From contig CAZWOU010000010.1 of assembly GCA_964635375.1 (NCBI GenBank), forward strand, positions 7,943 to 71,942: a stretch of DNA of 64,000 bases, read 5' to 3'. Made by a program: the position numbers and the translations under genes. This DNA comes from CAZMNY01 sp964635375. Lineage in GTDB: Bacteria > Planctomycetota > Planctomycetia > Pirellulales > Pirellulaceae. Of the stretch, positions 27,808 through 36,591 are shown in pieces. Every line of letters begins with the position of its first letter. Position 1 is the stretch's first letter. The notes under the pieces were generated by a model. It did no database searches, was not told where the DNA came from, and saw only the letters and a program-made list of their open reading frames with translations.

Positions 27808-28924
27808 TTGGATGACGGGGACGAGTTGGTGCGTCGGTCTGCTCGCCGCATTTGCCGTCGTGGTCCGCTCACACCAACCGGTGGTGGCGATCGCGCCTGC
27901 CGTGGTGGCGCCCCTACCTGATGGCAGCCAAGTTCGGTCTGCCCGCTGCGCTGCCTGCCACGCCGAGATCGCGGCGACGGTGGAGACGGCGCCTCACTGG
28001 AACGCGCTGACGATCGCCAGTTCGCCCGAGATCCTCTCGCGCTTCGCAGGCCAAACGTTCATCGCGAATGAGGGCGATGGTGACGAAACGAGCTACGAGT
28101 TTTCCAACAGAGAGGGTCAGTTGTGGTGTCGCTGCAGCAAGGTCGATCACGATCTTCAGATCGCTTGGGTCTTCGGCTCGGGTCGACTCGCCCAGACGCT
28201 TGTTGCATTGCGGCGCGACGCTCGAGATGATCTTGAAATGATCGAGCATCGAATCTCGTGGTACCCAGGCGTGGGCCTTGGCTTGACATTAGGGCAGAAC
28301 ATTGGCTCGCCGAGCCAGGGACCGTCGCAAACCAGGATCGGCATTGAGTACCATGGCACTTCGCACGGCAAGAGCGGTGCGATGCACTGCTTCGGCTGCC
28401 ATGCTTCCAAGCTGGATCCATCCAGATTGGATCACGCGTCGGGAGTTTCAGCGGGCCTTGTTTGCCGCCGCTGTCACGACGGCGACCGCTCGCATGCAGA
28501 TCGAGAGGAAGGTCTCGCCCCGCGCGGTCCCGAAATGATCTCATGGAGTCAGCTGACTCAGCGCGAAAGCGTCAATCGGTGCGGAGAGTGCCACCGTCGA
28601 GCGGACCAAACGCCAGCGGATGAGATTACCACCAGCGCGGAGCACATCGTCCGTTTCGCGCCAGTCGGTTTGGTGCAGAGCAAGTGCTTTCTCGCCACCG
28701 AGGACGACGAATCGATGAGGCTCGACTGTCTGACTTGTCACGACCCCCATCTCGCCGCCAGTCGCGACGCGGCACTCTACGCCGCGAAGTGTCGCAGCTG
28801 CCACGACCGCCCCGCTACTCCCGCATGTGTCCGCGAACCAGACAGCGAGAACTGCGTTTCCTGCCATATGAGACGACGGGAAACACAGCCTCACTTGGTT
28901 TTCACCGACCACTGGATTCGGTGA
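27788..28924 (+). CDS. Seven-haem c-type cytochrome
   Basis: ATG 27788 follows GGAG by 6 bases, inside the end of the previous gene. A hydrophobic N-terminal segment (WCVGLLAAFAVVV) acts as signal or anchor. Seven CxxCH sites are present in order: CAACH (residue 54), CFGCH, CRRCH, CGECH, CLTCH, CRSCH and CVSCH. The spacing is like cytochrome c554/NrfA-related multihaem proteins ('DCLTCHDPH'). It should work outside the cytoplasm in electron transfer. Translational overlap with the TPR membrane protein suggests that they act together. Confidence 0.9.
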   Translation: MSFVRTNWMTGTSWCVGLLAAFAVVVRSHQPVVAIAPAVVAPLPDGSQVRSARCAACHAEIAATVETAPHWNALTIASSPEILSRFAGQTFIANEGDGDETSYEFSNREGQLWCRCSKVDHDLQIAWVFGSGRLAQTLVALRRDARDDLEMIEHRISWYPGVGLGLTLGQNIGSPSQGPSQTRIGIEYHGTSHGKSGAMHCFGCHASKLDPSRLDHASGVSAGLVCRRCHDGDRSHADREEGLAPRGPEMISWSQLTQRESVNRCGECHRRADQTPADEITTSAEHIVRFAPVGLVQSKCFLATEDDESMRLDCLTCHDPHLAASRDAALYAAKCRSCHDRPATPACVREPDSENCVSCHMRRRETQPHLVFTDHWIR

Positions 28925-28963
28925 TCGCGTCCTGGAAGCGTCAGATCTCCACGAATGCCGACC

Positions 28964-29932
28964 TCAGTCGATCGATCGAATGACTTCCCTGCCGTTGGAA
29001 GTGCCAAGATCAAGCCAGACTTTGCGGTCAATCAGATCGCTATAAAACCGCACCGAGGCATCTCCATTGGTCGCCTCGACTCCGCCCGGATGACGACTGC
29101 GGGCGCCAAACACGCCGGTGGTCGTCCATTGCTCGCACTCGTGATTGCCGCGAATCTGGTCGTTGGGAGTGAACAGAGTATTGAACGACCAAGACTGATT
29201 GCGTTGCCCGAAGAACCAGGACCAACCTCGCGAAGTGCTGTCGCCGCTAACGTTGCTGTTGATGTCGGGCGCCGTGCCAGCCAGGCACCGATTGTAGTCC
29301 GACGTATTGGTCCCATAGCGGCGTACCCAAGGATCGTTGATCTTGCATTCTGAAAGCATCAGCGTGGTCGAGCTTCCGTCCTTGATGCCGTTGATCGAGA
29401 TCCGATTATTGACGCCGAAAATGCCTCGTCGTTTGTCAGCTGGGTTCCAGATTGTGTTCTGCCGCCAGCCGACACAGGCTACATAGTTCGTCGGGCCGTA
29501 GGTTTGGGTGACTCGATAATCGGGCCGATCGCTCGGGCAGATGTGCACTTGAAGGTAGCGCCCTCGAATCGGTCGGTTGACTCCGCCATTGCCCGGATGG
29601 AGCGAGTAATCGACTTTGTTGTGCAGCGCCTTGTTTTCCATGTAGGGCAGGACTCGAACCATCCAAGTCAGCATGTTGGTGTTCCACGACGGTTGCCCGT
29701 TAGGGAACTTGAAATCACGCTGAACGCCGAAGGGGAACTTGGTGTATGTGTCGTGATAGTTGTGCACGGCCAGCCCAAGTTGCTTCAGATTGTTGCCGCA
29801 CGTCATCCGCCGAGCTGCTTCGCGAGCCGCCTGAACGGCCGGCAACAAGAGCGCGACCAAAATGCCAATAATGGCAATCACGACAAGCAATTCCACCAGT
29901 GTGAAACCGCCCCTGATTTTTCTAGAGTCCAT
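28964..29932 (-). CDS. DUF1559 family protein with type II secretion-like prepilin N-terminus
   Basis: The start at ATG 29932 (MDSRKIRGG) is preceded by AGGAGAGG. The N-terminus is a textbook prepilin: GGFTLVELLVVIAIIGILVALLLPAVQAAREAARR, cleaved before Phe. The DUF1559 (SBP_bac_10) domain follows with 'CGNNLKQLGLAVHNYHDTY' and ends with the usual 'HPGGVEATNGDASVRF' (normally HPGGVNVLFADGSVRF). These proteins are present in dozens of copies in planctomycetes and are of unknown role. It is preceded by a small lipoprotein gene on the same strand, a common pairing. Confidence 0.93.
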   Translation of the reverse strand: MDSRKIRGGFTLVELLVVIAIIGILVALLLPAVQAAREAARRMTCGNNLKQLGLAVHNYHDTYTKFPFGVQRDFKFPNGQPSWNTNMLTWMVRVLPYMENKALHNKVDYSLHPGNGGVNRPIRGRYLQVHICPSDRPDYRVTQTYGPTNYVACVGWRQNTIWNPADKRRGIFGVNNRISINGIKDGSSTTLMLSECKINDPWVRRYGTNTSDYNRCLAGTAPDINSNVSGDSTSRGWSWFFGQRNQSWSFNTLFTPNDQIRGNHECEQWTTTGVFGARSRHPGGVEATNGDASVRFYSDLIDRKVWLDLGTSNGREVIRSID

Positions 29933-30062
29933 GAGCCTCTCCTCTATCACGGTCGATATGAAAACAGTGGCGCGACATGAAGTCGCGAACGGATGTGATA
30001 TCGCTGGTGTCCCGCTAGTGACTCGTCGATGAGTCTCTTGGTTTAGGTTGGCTGTCCTGGCG

Positions 30063-30557
30063 TTACGGCAGAATGAACTTTTCGGCAACGACCTTGAGGT
30101 CGAAGTCCTTTCCCTCGTTCGCGCCGGCCACCACATCCGCAGTCAATTCTGTGGATTGGTTGTAGACCGTCGGAATGAAAGGCACGAGCGTCAAGTCGCC
30201 GCTCGACGCAGGGCCGCCTGACTTGACGTCGACGTCTTCACTGGTTGAAATGTCTTCGCCAGGGTCGTGTATCTTCACTGTCGATTTCTTGTAACCATGA
30301 ATTTGCACCCGGTAGGCGCCAGCCGTAAGCCCTGCTGTTTCATCCAAGTTGTACTTGCCGTCGATAATCTTCCCCTTCGCCACGCCCCCCGATCGATCGA
30401 TCGCCTGCAGAATGATGTTGCCATCCTTGACCGGCTGTCCGCCGTACTTCACCATTCCGCTCATCGTTGCCGCACTCGGGCCACAACCGACCGAGATGAC
30501 AAGCAGCAGACAAGTCGCGAGAAAAGCAATCGGACGGGCGAGTTGTTTCGAAATCAT
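30063..30557 (-). CDS. Small lipoprotein, transthyretin-like/carboxypeptidase-regulatory-like fold
   Basis: The ATG at 30557 (MISKQLARPIAF) opens a lipoprotein signal with LLVISVGCGPS, so the Cys near residue 25 is lipidated. The mature ~140 residues include 'SGMVKYGGQPVKDGNIILQAID' and 'LTAGAYRVQIHGYKKS', the pattern of the small beta-sandwich lipoproteins that accompany DUF1559 proteins in planctomycetes. It lies 130 bases upstream of the DUF1559 gene on the same strand. The function is unknown; a role in an envelope complex is inferred from the pairing. Confidence 0.8.
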   Translation of the reverse strand: MISKQLARPIAFLATCLLLVISVGCGPSAATMSGMVKYGGQPVKDGNIILQAIDRSGGVAKGKIIDGKYNLDETAGLTAGAYRVQIHGYKKSTVKIHDPGEDISTSEDVDVKSGGPASSGDLTLVPFIPTVYNQSTELTADVVAGANEGKDFDLKVVAEKFILP

Positions 30558-30858
30558 GGGCTTTGGGTCATTGAAGCAGTTCTTGGCCGACACTAGCGGT
30601 ATCGGCGCGCAGGGGCTCATTACGTTGATTGTAATGGGTCGGGCCGCATTCTGCGACACTTACCGACGTCCTTTGCAACAAAGCCGCAACCCAGTTGCCT
30701 TGAAGGCCCGCCGACATGAACCGGGAAGTGACCCATTGTCCCCTGTTTCTTGGCCGAAACCGTCGTCTCGGTGAAACGGCCCCGTCACCAACACAGCACA
30801 AAACGCGAGCTTGTCAGCGCCGAGGCATTTTCGCCTCGAACAGGGCGATTGGATCGGC
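30558..30858. other. Intergenic stretch, no gene seen
   Basis: About 300 bases between the MATE stop and the lipoprotein start, all on the minus strand. Frames crossing it have no recognisable content. The lipoprotein promoter is presumably here. Confidence 0.4.
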
Positions 30859-32259
30859 CTAGGCCGTCACACGCCGCCACCCGCCGTGGATGAAGCGGGC
30901 GATGACAAGCAGGCTGCGGATGACGACATCCAGCACCATCGCCCACCAAGCGCCTTGGACTCCGTAGGAAAGTCCTTCGAAGCTGACTCCAAGGAAGGGA
31001 ATCTGAACTCGATCCATCGCGAACCAGTAGGCCAACGGGATTCGAATCAGCAACAGGCCGGAAAGAGTGATCGCCAGCATCGTTCGTGTATCGCCGACGC
31101 CGCGAAGCGATCCGGAAACGATCATCAGGCAAGCCAGGAAGGGCATGGAAAAGGCCACGATTCTCAACAACGGCGCCGCAACGGCGGCAACCTCATGAGT
31201 GTGCTTGCCGAGAAAGAACAGCGTCATTGGCTCGGCGAGGAAGTACATGGCGGCGCCGGCCGTTGTCATGATCGCCCCGCCAACAAGGCAGGTTGTCCAG
31301 ACCGCGCGGAAAGCTCGCTGCCAATCTCGCGCGCCCACGAATTGACCTGCCATCGTCGCCGCAGCAACTTGAAAGGCCGCGCCCGGCAAATAGGCGATCG
31401 ATTCGATTCGTACGCTCAGCCCGTGGGCCGCCGCTTCGATCGTGCCAAGCGAGTTAATGATCGACAGAAACCACAAATGACAGAACGTCAATGAAACGAC
31501 GTCGATGCCGCCTGGGACGCCGATTCTCAGAATCCGCCGGATGACGCGGATGTCTGGCCGCAAACACTCTCGAGTCAACTGCAGCCCTGCTCGACCTCGA
31601 AGCAAGAACCCAATCACAATGCCGGCGCCGACGAGGTATCCCAAAGCGGTGCCGATCGCGAGCCCGTCCCAGCCCAATTTGGGGAACGGCCCGGCGCCCG
31701 TGACCAGCACGACGCCCACGGTGGTGTTGATCAAGTTGACCACACTCATCGCGATGAAACCGCTGATCGTATCGCCCGCGCCTCGCAAGGATGCGATGCC
31801 AATCTGTTCGAGCATGATCGCTGGGTACAGGGGGATCAGAAAGTAGAAATAGCGAAGTGCCAGCCTCGCCGCCTCGGGTTCAAGTTGCATGGCGGAGACG
31901 AACGGTCTAGCGAACAGGCAGGAGACAAGCATCGTGGCCAAACAGAGAACGGCCCCTGCCGCGTATGCTTGGTTGACCAGCCGTCTCGCATCTTCCCACT
32001 GCCCCGCGCCAGTCATCCGGGCTGTCAATGCGCCGGCGCCTATCGCCACCAACCCAAACAACGATGGCACGACCCACATCACGTACCAAACAAGCGAGAT
32101 CGCTGCCAAGTGGGGCGAATGCAGGTAGCGTCCGGTCAACCACTGATCGACGAAAGCGACCAAGACGACAAGAAGCTGTTCAATCAATACAGGCGCGGCC
32201 AAGCGAATCAAAGGCCGCAACACGCCACTCGAATTGACAACGGAGAAAGTGGAAGACAC
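30859..32259 (-). CDS. MATE family efflux transporter
   Basis: This 466-residue protein has about twelve transmembrane helices in two homologous halves. The MATE pattern is clear: 'PVLIEQLLVVLVAFVDQWLTGRYL' at helix 1, 'ASLRGAGDT' at the end of the first half and the matching 'GSLRGVGDTRTML' in the second. It would export drugs, metabolites or lipids using a Na+ or H+ gradient. The start is a GTG at 32259, one base beyond the stop of the DUF1549/DUF1553 gene, so translation is probably coupled to it and thus to the sigma factor operon. Confidence 0.93.
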   Translation of the reverse strand: MSSTFSVVNSSGVLRPLIRLAAPVLIEQLLVVLVAFVDQWLTGRYLHSPHLAAISLVWYVMWVVPSLFGLVAIGAGALTARMTGAGQWEDARRLVNQAYAAGAVLCLATMLVSCLFARPFVSAMQLEPEAARLALRYFYFLIPLYPAIMLEQIGIASLRGAGDTISGFIAMSVVNLINTTVGVVLVTGAGPFPKLGWDGLAIGTALGYLVGAGIVIGFLLRGRAGLQLTRECLRPDIRVIRRILRIGVPGGIDVVSLTFCHLWFLSIINSLGTIEAAAHGLSVRIESIAYLPGAAFQVAAATMAGQFVGARDWQRAFRAVWTTCLVGGAIMTTAGAAMYFLAEPMTLFFLGKHTHEVAAVAAPLLRIVAFSMPFLACLMIVSGSLRGVGDTRTMLAITLSGLLLIRIPLAYWFAMDRVQIPFLGVSFEGLSYGVQGAWWAMVLDVVIRSLLVIARFIHGGWRRVTA

Positions 32260-32260
32260 G

Positions 32261-34392
32261 TCAATGGTTCAAAATGAACTCGTTGCTGTTGAGCAGAGCC
32301 CACCAAGCATCTTGAAGACCCGATGCTGGATCGTGTTTACGCGACTCGACGAGGTTGCGGACCGCCTTGAGTTCTCTGGGAGTGGGCTTACGCGACAAGG
32401 CAGCGAGGAACAAGTGCTCTATTTTCTCCACGAGCGTCATATTGCTGCTCGTGACTTGATTCAGCAAGCCGCCGAGCCGATTGCTGACCGCCCGTTTCAT
32501 CACCGGGCTCGTCATAACGATTACCGATTGACGAATATCGCCGGCGAAAGTGTTGGTTTCCTGGCCTTCGTCCGTGTCCATGTCCTTGGAGAACTGACCG
32601 AGCCATGCCCGCTGCGCCCTAATGTAGTCGCCGCCTACGGCCGAGCCGCTGTTGTCGATGCGCTCGTTGGCTGCAAGCAAAAGCGAATCGTAGACCGCTT
32701 CCGGCGAGAGCTGACGAGTATAGTAGCGACTGAAGAGTGGCGGCCGGCCGGCTTCGGGCCTGTCGGCGTAGTCGTCGCTGGGCGATTTGCTGCTAAGTTG
32801 AAACGCATCGGAAGTCACCATCCAACGGATAAGCCGGTCCAAGTCGTAGTCGTTGGCGCTGAATTGTTGGGCGAGCAGCTCCAGCATCTCGGGATGATCG
32901 GGTGGGTTGTGGTCGCCCATATCATCGACTGGGTTAGTCAACCCGTAGTAGAATATCTTGGTCCACAGCCGGTTAACCGCAGCTCGACTCAACTCAGGCG
33001 AATCGATCATCAACCGGGCCAACTCGCGACGTCGATTGACGGATGCAACATCGCCCCGCTTGGATATCTCTCGACCATCAAAGAAAACGGGGTACGCCAC
33101 TCGCTTGACGCCGTCGAGCCTCTCGAAGTAGATCTCGGCCTCAGCCTCGCTGTTGCCCGACTCGCCGCGAAAATCCTCATCCACCAAGCGAACTTGGCCG
33201 CCTTGCCCACGCTTGGCTTTCATCTGCCGGAAAAACGCGTTGAATTCCCAGAAGTCATTCTGGGTCCACGTTTCATTCGTGGGATGATTGTGGCATTGGA
33301 CGCATTGGATTTGCCTGCCGTGGAAAATGCGCGCGGTCCGAGACGCCCCCAGGGCCGAGTCTTGTGAGTAACCATCCAAGAGAAAATTGACGGCGCCATT
33401 GAAATCTTCACGCCCTGGCTGGCCCACACCCTCCGCGGTAATCAGCTCGGTCACAATCTCGTCATAGGGACGCCCCTTCGCCAGAGATTCACTCAAGAAG
33501 ATGGCAAGCCCCTCGCGATTGGCGAGTCCGCCTGGGCGTTGCCCGCCAGTTCGGCCAATCAGGACATTGGTCCAGTAGTTTGTCCAATTCGCAACGTATA
33601 AGGGGCGATAGGACGGATGGTTCTGCAGCCGGTCAACCAACCAAGATCGCTCTTCCCCCTGGCTGCCAAACGTCTCATTCTTCGTAAGGAAAGCGTCCAG
33701 CTCCGGGACTGTGGGAATGCGGCCAATCAAGGCGATGAAAACACGTCGACAGTATTCCGCATCGGTTGCCCGCTCAGCTGGCTGCACAGCGTTAACTTGC
33801 CAGAGGTTGTTGAGTTGCAGATTCAGTTCGGCGAGTACTTGCTGATCCCCCAGCGGATCGATGTCGGCCCGCTCCTGCTCGAGAGCCTGGACTGGCTTCT
33901 TCTCAACCACGCGTTCAAATGGCGTCGGCTCATCGAACGCGCTGGGCTTCTCTTCTGTCCGCGCGTCACTGGCGTTGAGCGGGTCTGTAACGCCCCGTTT
34001 TGGCGCCGCCGAATCGGTCCCCGCCAAGTCATCGCCTGCCGAGTTGCTGTTGAGGCGCTCGCGGCGTGCTGAGTCTGGCGAGGTTGGGTCTTGACCATCC
34101 GGCCCCTGGCGATCTCCCTGGCGATCCTGCTCGGCANNNNNNNNNNGCGGTTCGGCTTGGCGCCCTGGGCATGACCTTGAGCCCGTTGGGGGGAGGGCGG
34201 TGCTGAGGGCGGCAAGATGCTGCGAGGCGGGGCCGCTGGTTCTTCCGCCTCGGCAGTCGCCTCCACAGCCTTGTCTTGGTCGCGAGCAGCCCAGGTCTCG
34301 ACGATGCGGTGCGAGAGATCGGGAGGCGCAGCATCAGCGAAGACTTCCTCAAGGAAGACGTCGAGTATCGGATCTCGGTCGTCTGATTTCAC
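32261..34392 (-). CDS. DUF1549/DUF1553 protein translationally coupled to an ECF sigma factor (10-N gap inside)
   Basis: The best start is GTG 34392, which overlaps the sigma factor stop (GTGA). The first ~85 codons (acidic, then Pro/Ala-rich) reach an N run at 34137-34146; after it the frame continues as AEQDRQGDRQGPDGQD into the main domains. The true gap length must be 2 modulo 3 for the frames to join. DUF1549 shows 'YCRRVFIALIGRIPTVPELDAF' and the cytochrome-like CVQCHNHP; DUF1553 ends with the typical NSNEFILNH. No signal peptide is visible, unlike the paralogue at 36592-38310. The position suggests a role as sigma regulator; this is inference. Confidence 0.85.
34137..34146. other. Short assembly gap (10 N)
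   Basis: Ten N in the low-complexity Gln/Arg/Pro linker of the DUF1549 gene. Frame analysis of the two sides shows that the real length is not 10. Confidence 0.9.
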
Positions 34393-34913
34393 GATCCTAA
34401 TTTCGACTCCACACATTCCCGCAGGCGTTTCTTGGCCCGCTGCATTAAGTTCTTGGCCCCATGCTCGGTGATCTCCAAGTCAGCCGCGATGCTGGCCCTT
34501 GAAGCCTTGGCGCCAAACCGCATCTGTAACGCTCGTCTCGCTCGCTCGGATAGACCTCGAAGGCACTCGCGAAGAGCGCTCAGGAGTTCCTCTCCGCCAT
34601 CGTCTTCCGCCAACCTGGTCCACTCCACGTTGAGTGACTCGATGTCTTCTACGGCTGTCACCTTGCCAGCTCGCCGCCGAATCGTAATGAAACGATTATA
34701 GGCGACTCGACGCAGCCACGCAGCCGTTGCGGCCGAGCTGTATTGCTGAAACGGTTTTTCCAGTACCGACAAGAAGGTGTCTTGCGTAATGTCTTCGGCC
34801 AAATTGGCCTCGCAACCGAGTGATCGAAGGTATCTCCAGACACCCGCCTGATGGTCTTCGACGAGCCGTCTGACTTCATCGGCAAGGAGCTTGGGCGTCG
34901 AGGCGGAAGTCAT
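34389..34913 (-). CDS. RNA polymerase ECF-type sigma factor
   Basis: This protein of about 174 residues has region 2 ('VWRYLRSLGCEANLAEDITQDTFLSVL') and region 4 with a helix-turn-helix ('LSERARRALQMRFGAKASRASIAADLEITEHGAKNLMQRAKKRLRE'). The ATG at 34913 is preferred over a TTG two codons earlier. It directs RNA polymerase to a small regulon. Its stop overlaps the start of the DUF1549/DUF1553 gene, with MATE next, so the three form one unit. No classical zinc-binding anti-sigma factor is present. Confidence 0.92.
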   Translation of the reverse strand: MTSASTPKLLADEVRRLVEDHQAGVWRYLRSLGCEANLAEDITQDTFLSVLEKPFQQYSSAATAAWLRRVAYNRFITIRRRAGKVTAVEDIESLNVEWTRLAEDDGGEELLSALRECLRGLSERARRALQMRFGAKASRASIAADLEITEHGAKNLMQRAKKRLRECVESKLGS

Positions 34914-35263
34914 CTGCAATACAAACGCTCGGGGGATTGAAATGTACTCGAAACGCCCAGCAGATTCGGGCCAGTGGGAGGCGGGCCAGAGATCGACTGG
35001 CTATGGGGATCACCGGCGCCAAACCCCCATCCCTACCACGGTACCATAGCGATGGCCGAATGAGCCTGGCCAATTGATAATTCGCGGTGATCCGACCTCT
35101 CGATTCCCCAATACCGAGGATTTTTCGGTCAGTCATCGGTCGCACAACGGGCCGGGCCATAAGAAAAGCCGACACAAGAAAAAGCCCGGCGCGAGGAGCG
35201 TCGGGCGTTGGGAAGATCTCGGCTACTTCGGCTGCAAGTCGCGTTCGGTATCGAAACAACGGG
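34914..35263. other. Intergenic region with terminator and sigma-gene promoter
   Basis: About 350 bases between the DUF1501 stop and the sigma factor start. It holds a terminator-like hairpin at 35176-35206. Frames crossing it show no motif. The sigma operon promoter should lie near 34920-35050. Confidence 0.5.
35176..35206 (-). terminator. Hairpin terminator after the DUF1501 gene
   Basis: On the minus strand GCCCGACG pairs with CGCCGGGC (one mismatch, 7-base loop) and is followed by TTTTTCTT. It lies about 60 bases downstream of the DUF1501 stop. Confidence 0.65.
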
Positions 35264-36529
35264 TTAAGAGAAGAGATCCCGGATGATCTTGCCGCTGTTC
35301 GCGATCTTCATCGGTCGCCCGCTTCGGCTCGTGAAGGTCGTCTCCAGGGAGATTCCCAGGGCTTTGCAAACGCTGGCCAGCACGTCTTGAGCCGTATAGG
35401 GCTCCGTCTCCACTCGCAGACCGTCGGCGGCCGTTTCGCCAATCGCGATTCCACCGTTCATTCCAGCTCCGCCAACAACGACGCTCCAGGCCCTCGCCCA
35501 GTGGTCGCGACCGGCGTTGCCGTTGATCCGCGGAGTTCTCGCGAACTCGCCCATCCAGATGAGCGCCGTGTCGTCAAGCAGTCCCCGTTGCTCCAAATCC
35601 TCGGACAAGGCGCTCATGCCTTGATCCAGCTCAGGCAACTTCGTGTCGGTCAAGGTCGTAAACACATTCTGGTGCAAGTCCCATCCCCCGCTGCCGACTT
35701 CCACAAAGGGAACACCCACTTCGACGAGTCGTCGAGCCAGAAGGCAGCCGCGACCGAAGTTGTTATCGCCATATCGTTCCTTGACGGCGTCTGGCTCCTG
35801 CTCGACTTTGAAGGCCTCCATCTGCTCGCTGGTCATCAAGTTCAGCGTCTTGCGAAGGATCTTCTGGTGGTCCGCAGCCGCGGAGCCTCGCTTCTGTGAA
35901 ACAAAGCCCTTTTCTATCAGGTCGAGCGTGGCCATTCGCTGGGCCAGCCGCTTGTCCTCGAGCCCCATGTCCAGATTGCTGATGCGGCCGTCGCTGCTGA
36001 CCGAGAACGGCGCCCAGGACATGCCCAAGAATCCTGGACCAACGCTGCCGCCACCGACGGCAACAAACGGCGGAATCTCCAGTTCGGCGCGCTGTGAGAT
36101 CAATTCATGAGACAACACAGCGCCGTAACTCGGGTGCTCGACATTCGGGTTGGGCACGTAGCCGGTGTGCATGTAATACCGGCCGCGGGTGTGGTCCGCC
36201 TCACGCGTGCTCATCGACCGGACGATGGCCATGTTGTGCATTTGCTTGGCCATCAATGGCATGTGTTCGCTAATCTGAACATCGCCGCTGGTGGCAATCG
36301 GCTTGAAAGGCCCGCCCGTTACGGTGCCGGGTTTCAAGTCCCAAATATCGATCGAGGGAGGTCCGCCACCCATCCAAAGCATGATCGCCGACTTGCGGCG
36401 TTTCTGCATGCTGGCGGCGTGCACGTTAAGCGTGTGGCCCAGCGTCATTGCTGGCGCCGCCATTGCCGACGCGCCCGCCAAGTGGCTCATGAAATGGCGC
36501 CGATTCATTCCGCGGGGGATGGTAGTCAT
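35264..36529 (-). CDS. DUF1501 family protein, Tat-exported
   Basis: The start at ATG 36529 follows GGAG by about 9 bases. The N-terminus has a twin-arginine signal (MNRRHFMSHLAGASAMAAPA). DUF1501 marks follow: 'MLWMGGGPPSIDIWDLKP', 'HTRGRYYMHTGYVPNP', 'EVGSGGWDLHQNVF' and the late 'GEFARTPRINGNAGRDHWARAW'. It is 62 bases downstream of a DUF1549/DUF1553 gene, the standard planctomycete pair, and likely works with it outside the cytoplasm. The pair has been linked to polysaccharide use by co-occurrence, but no activity is proven. Confidence 0.93.
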   Translation of the reverse strand: MTTIPRGMNRRHFMSHLAGASAMAAPAMTLGHTLNVHAASMQKRRKSAIMLWMGGGPPSIDIWDLKPGTVTGGPFKPIATSGDVQISEHMPLMAKQMHNMAIVRSMSTREADHTRGRYYMHTGYVPNPNVEHPSYGAVLSHELISQRAELEIPPFVAVGGGSVGPGFLGMSWAPFSVSSDGRISNLDMGLEDKRLAQRMATLDLIEKGFVSQKRGSAAADHQKILRKTLNLMTSEQMEAFKVEQEPDAVKERYGDNNFGRGCLLARRLVEVGVPFVEVGSGGWDLHQNVFTTLTDTKLPELDQGMSALSEDLEQRGLLDDTALIWMGEFARTPRINGNAGRDHWARAWSVVVGGAGMNGGIAIGETAADGLRVETEPYTAQDVLASVCKALGISLETTFTSRSGRPMKIANSGKIIRDLFS

Positions 36530-36591
36530 GTCGTCGTTCTCCAATATGAGTCGCTGTGTCTGCGTTGTGTATAGGTGTTGCTGTTGAATGA

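Noticed and set aside
34029..34416. Alternative frames through the 10-N gap giving Arg/Ser-rich proteins
   Set aside because: They arise because the placeholder gap shifts the frame; the coding frame on each side is clear.
35087..35899. 270-codon plus-strand frame, and similar ones at 36107-36574 and 37621-38403
   Set aside because: Antisense shadows of the DUF1501 and DUF1549/DUF1553 genes, rich in His/Arg/Val from reverse codon bias.
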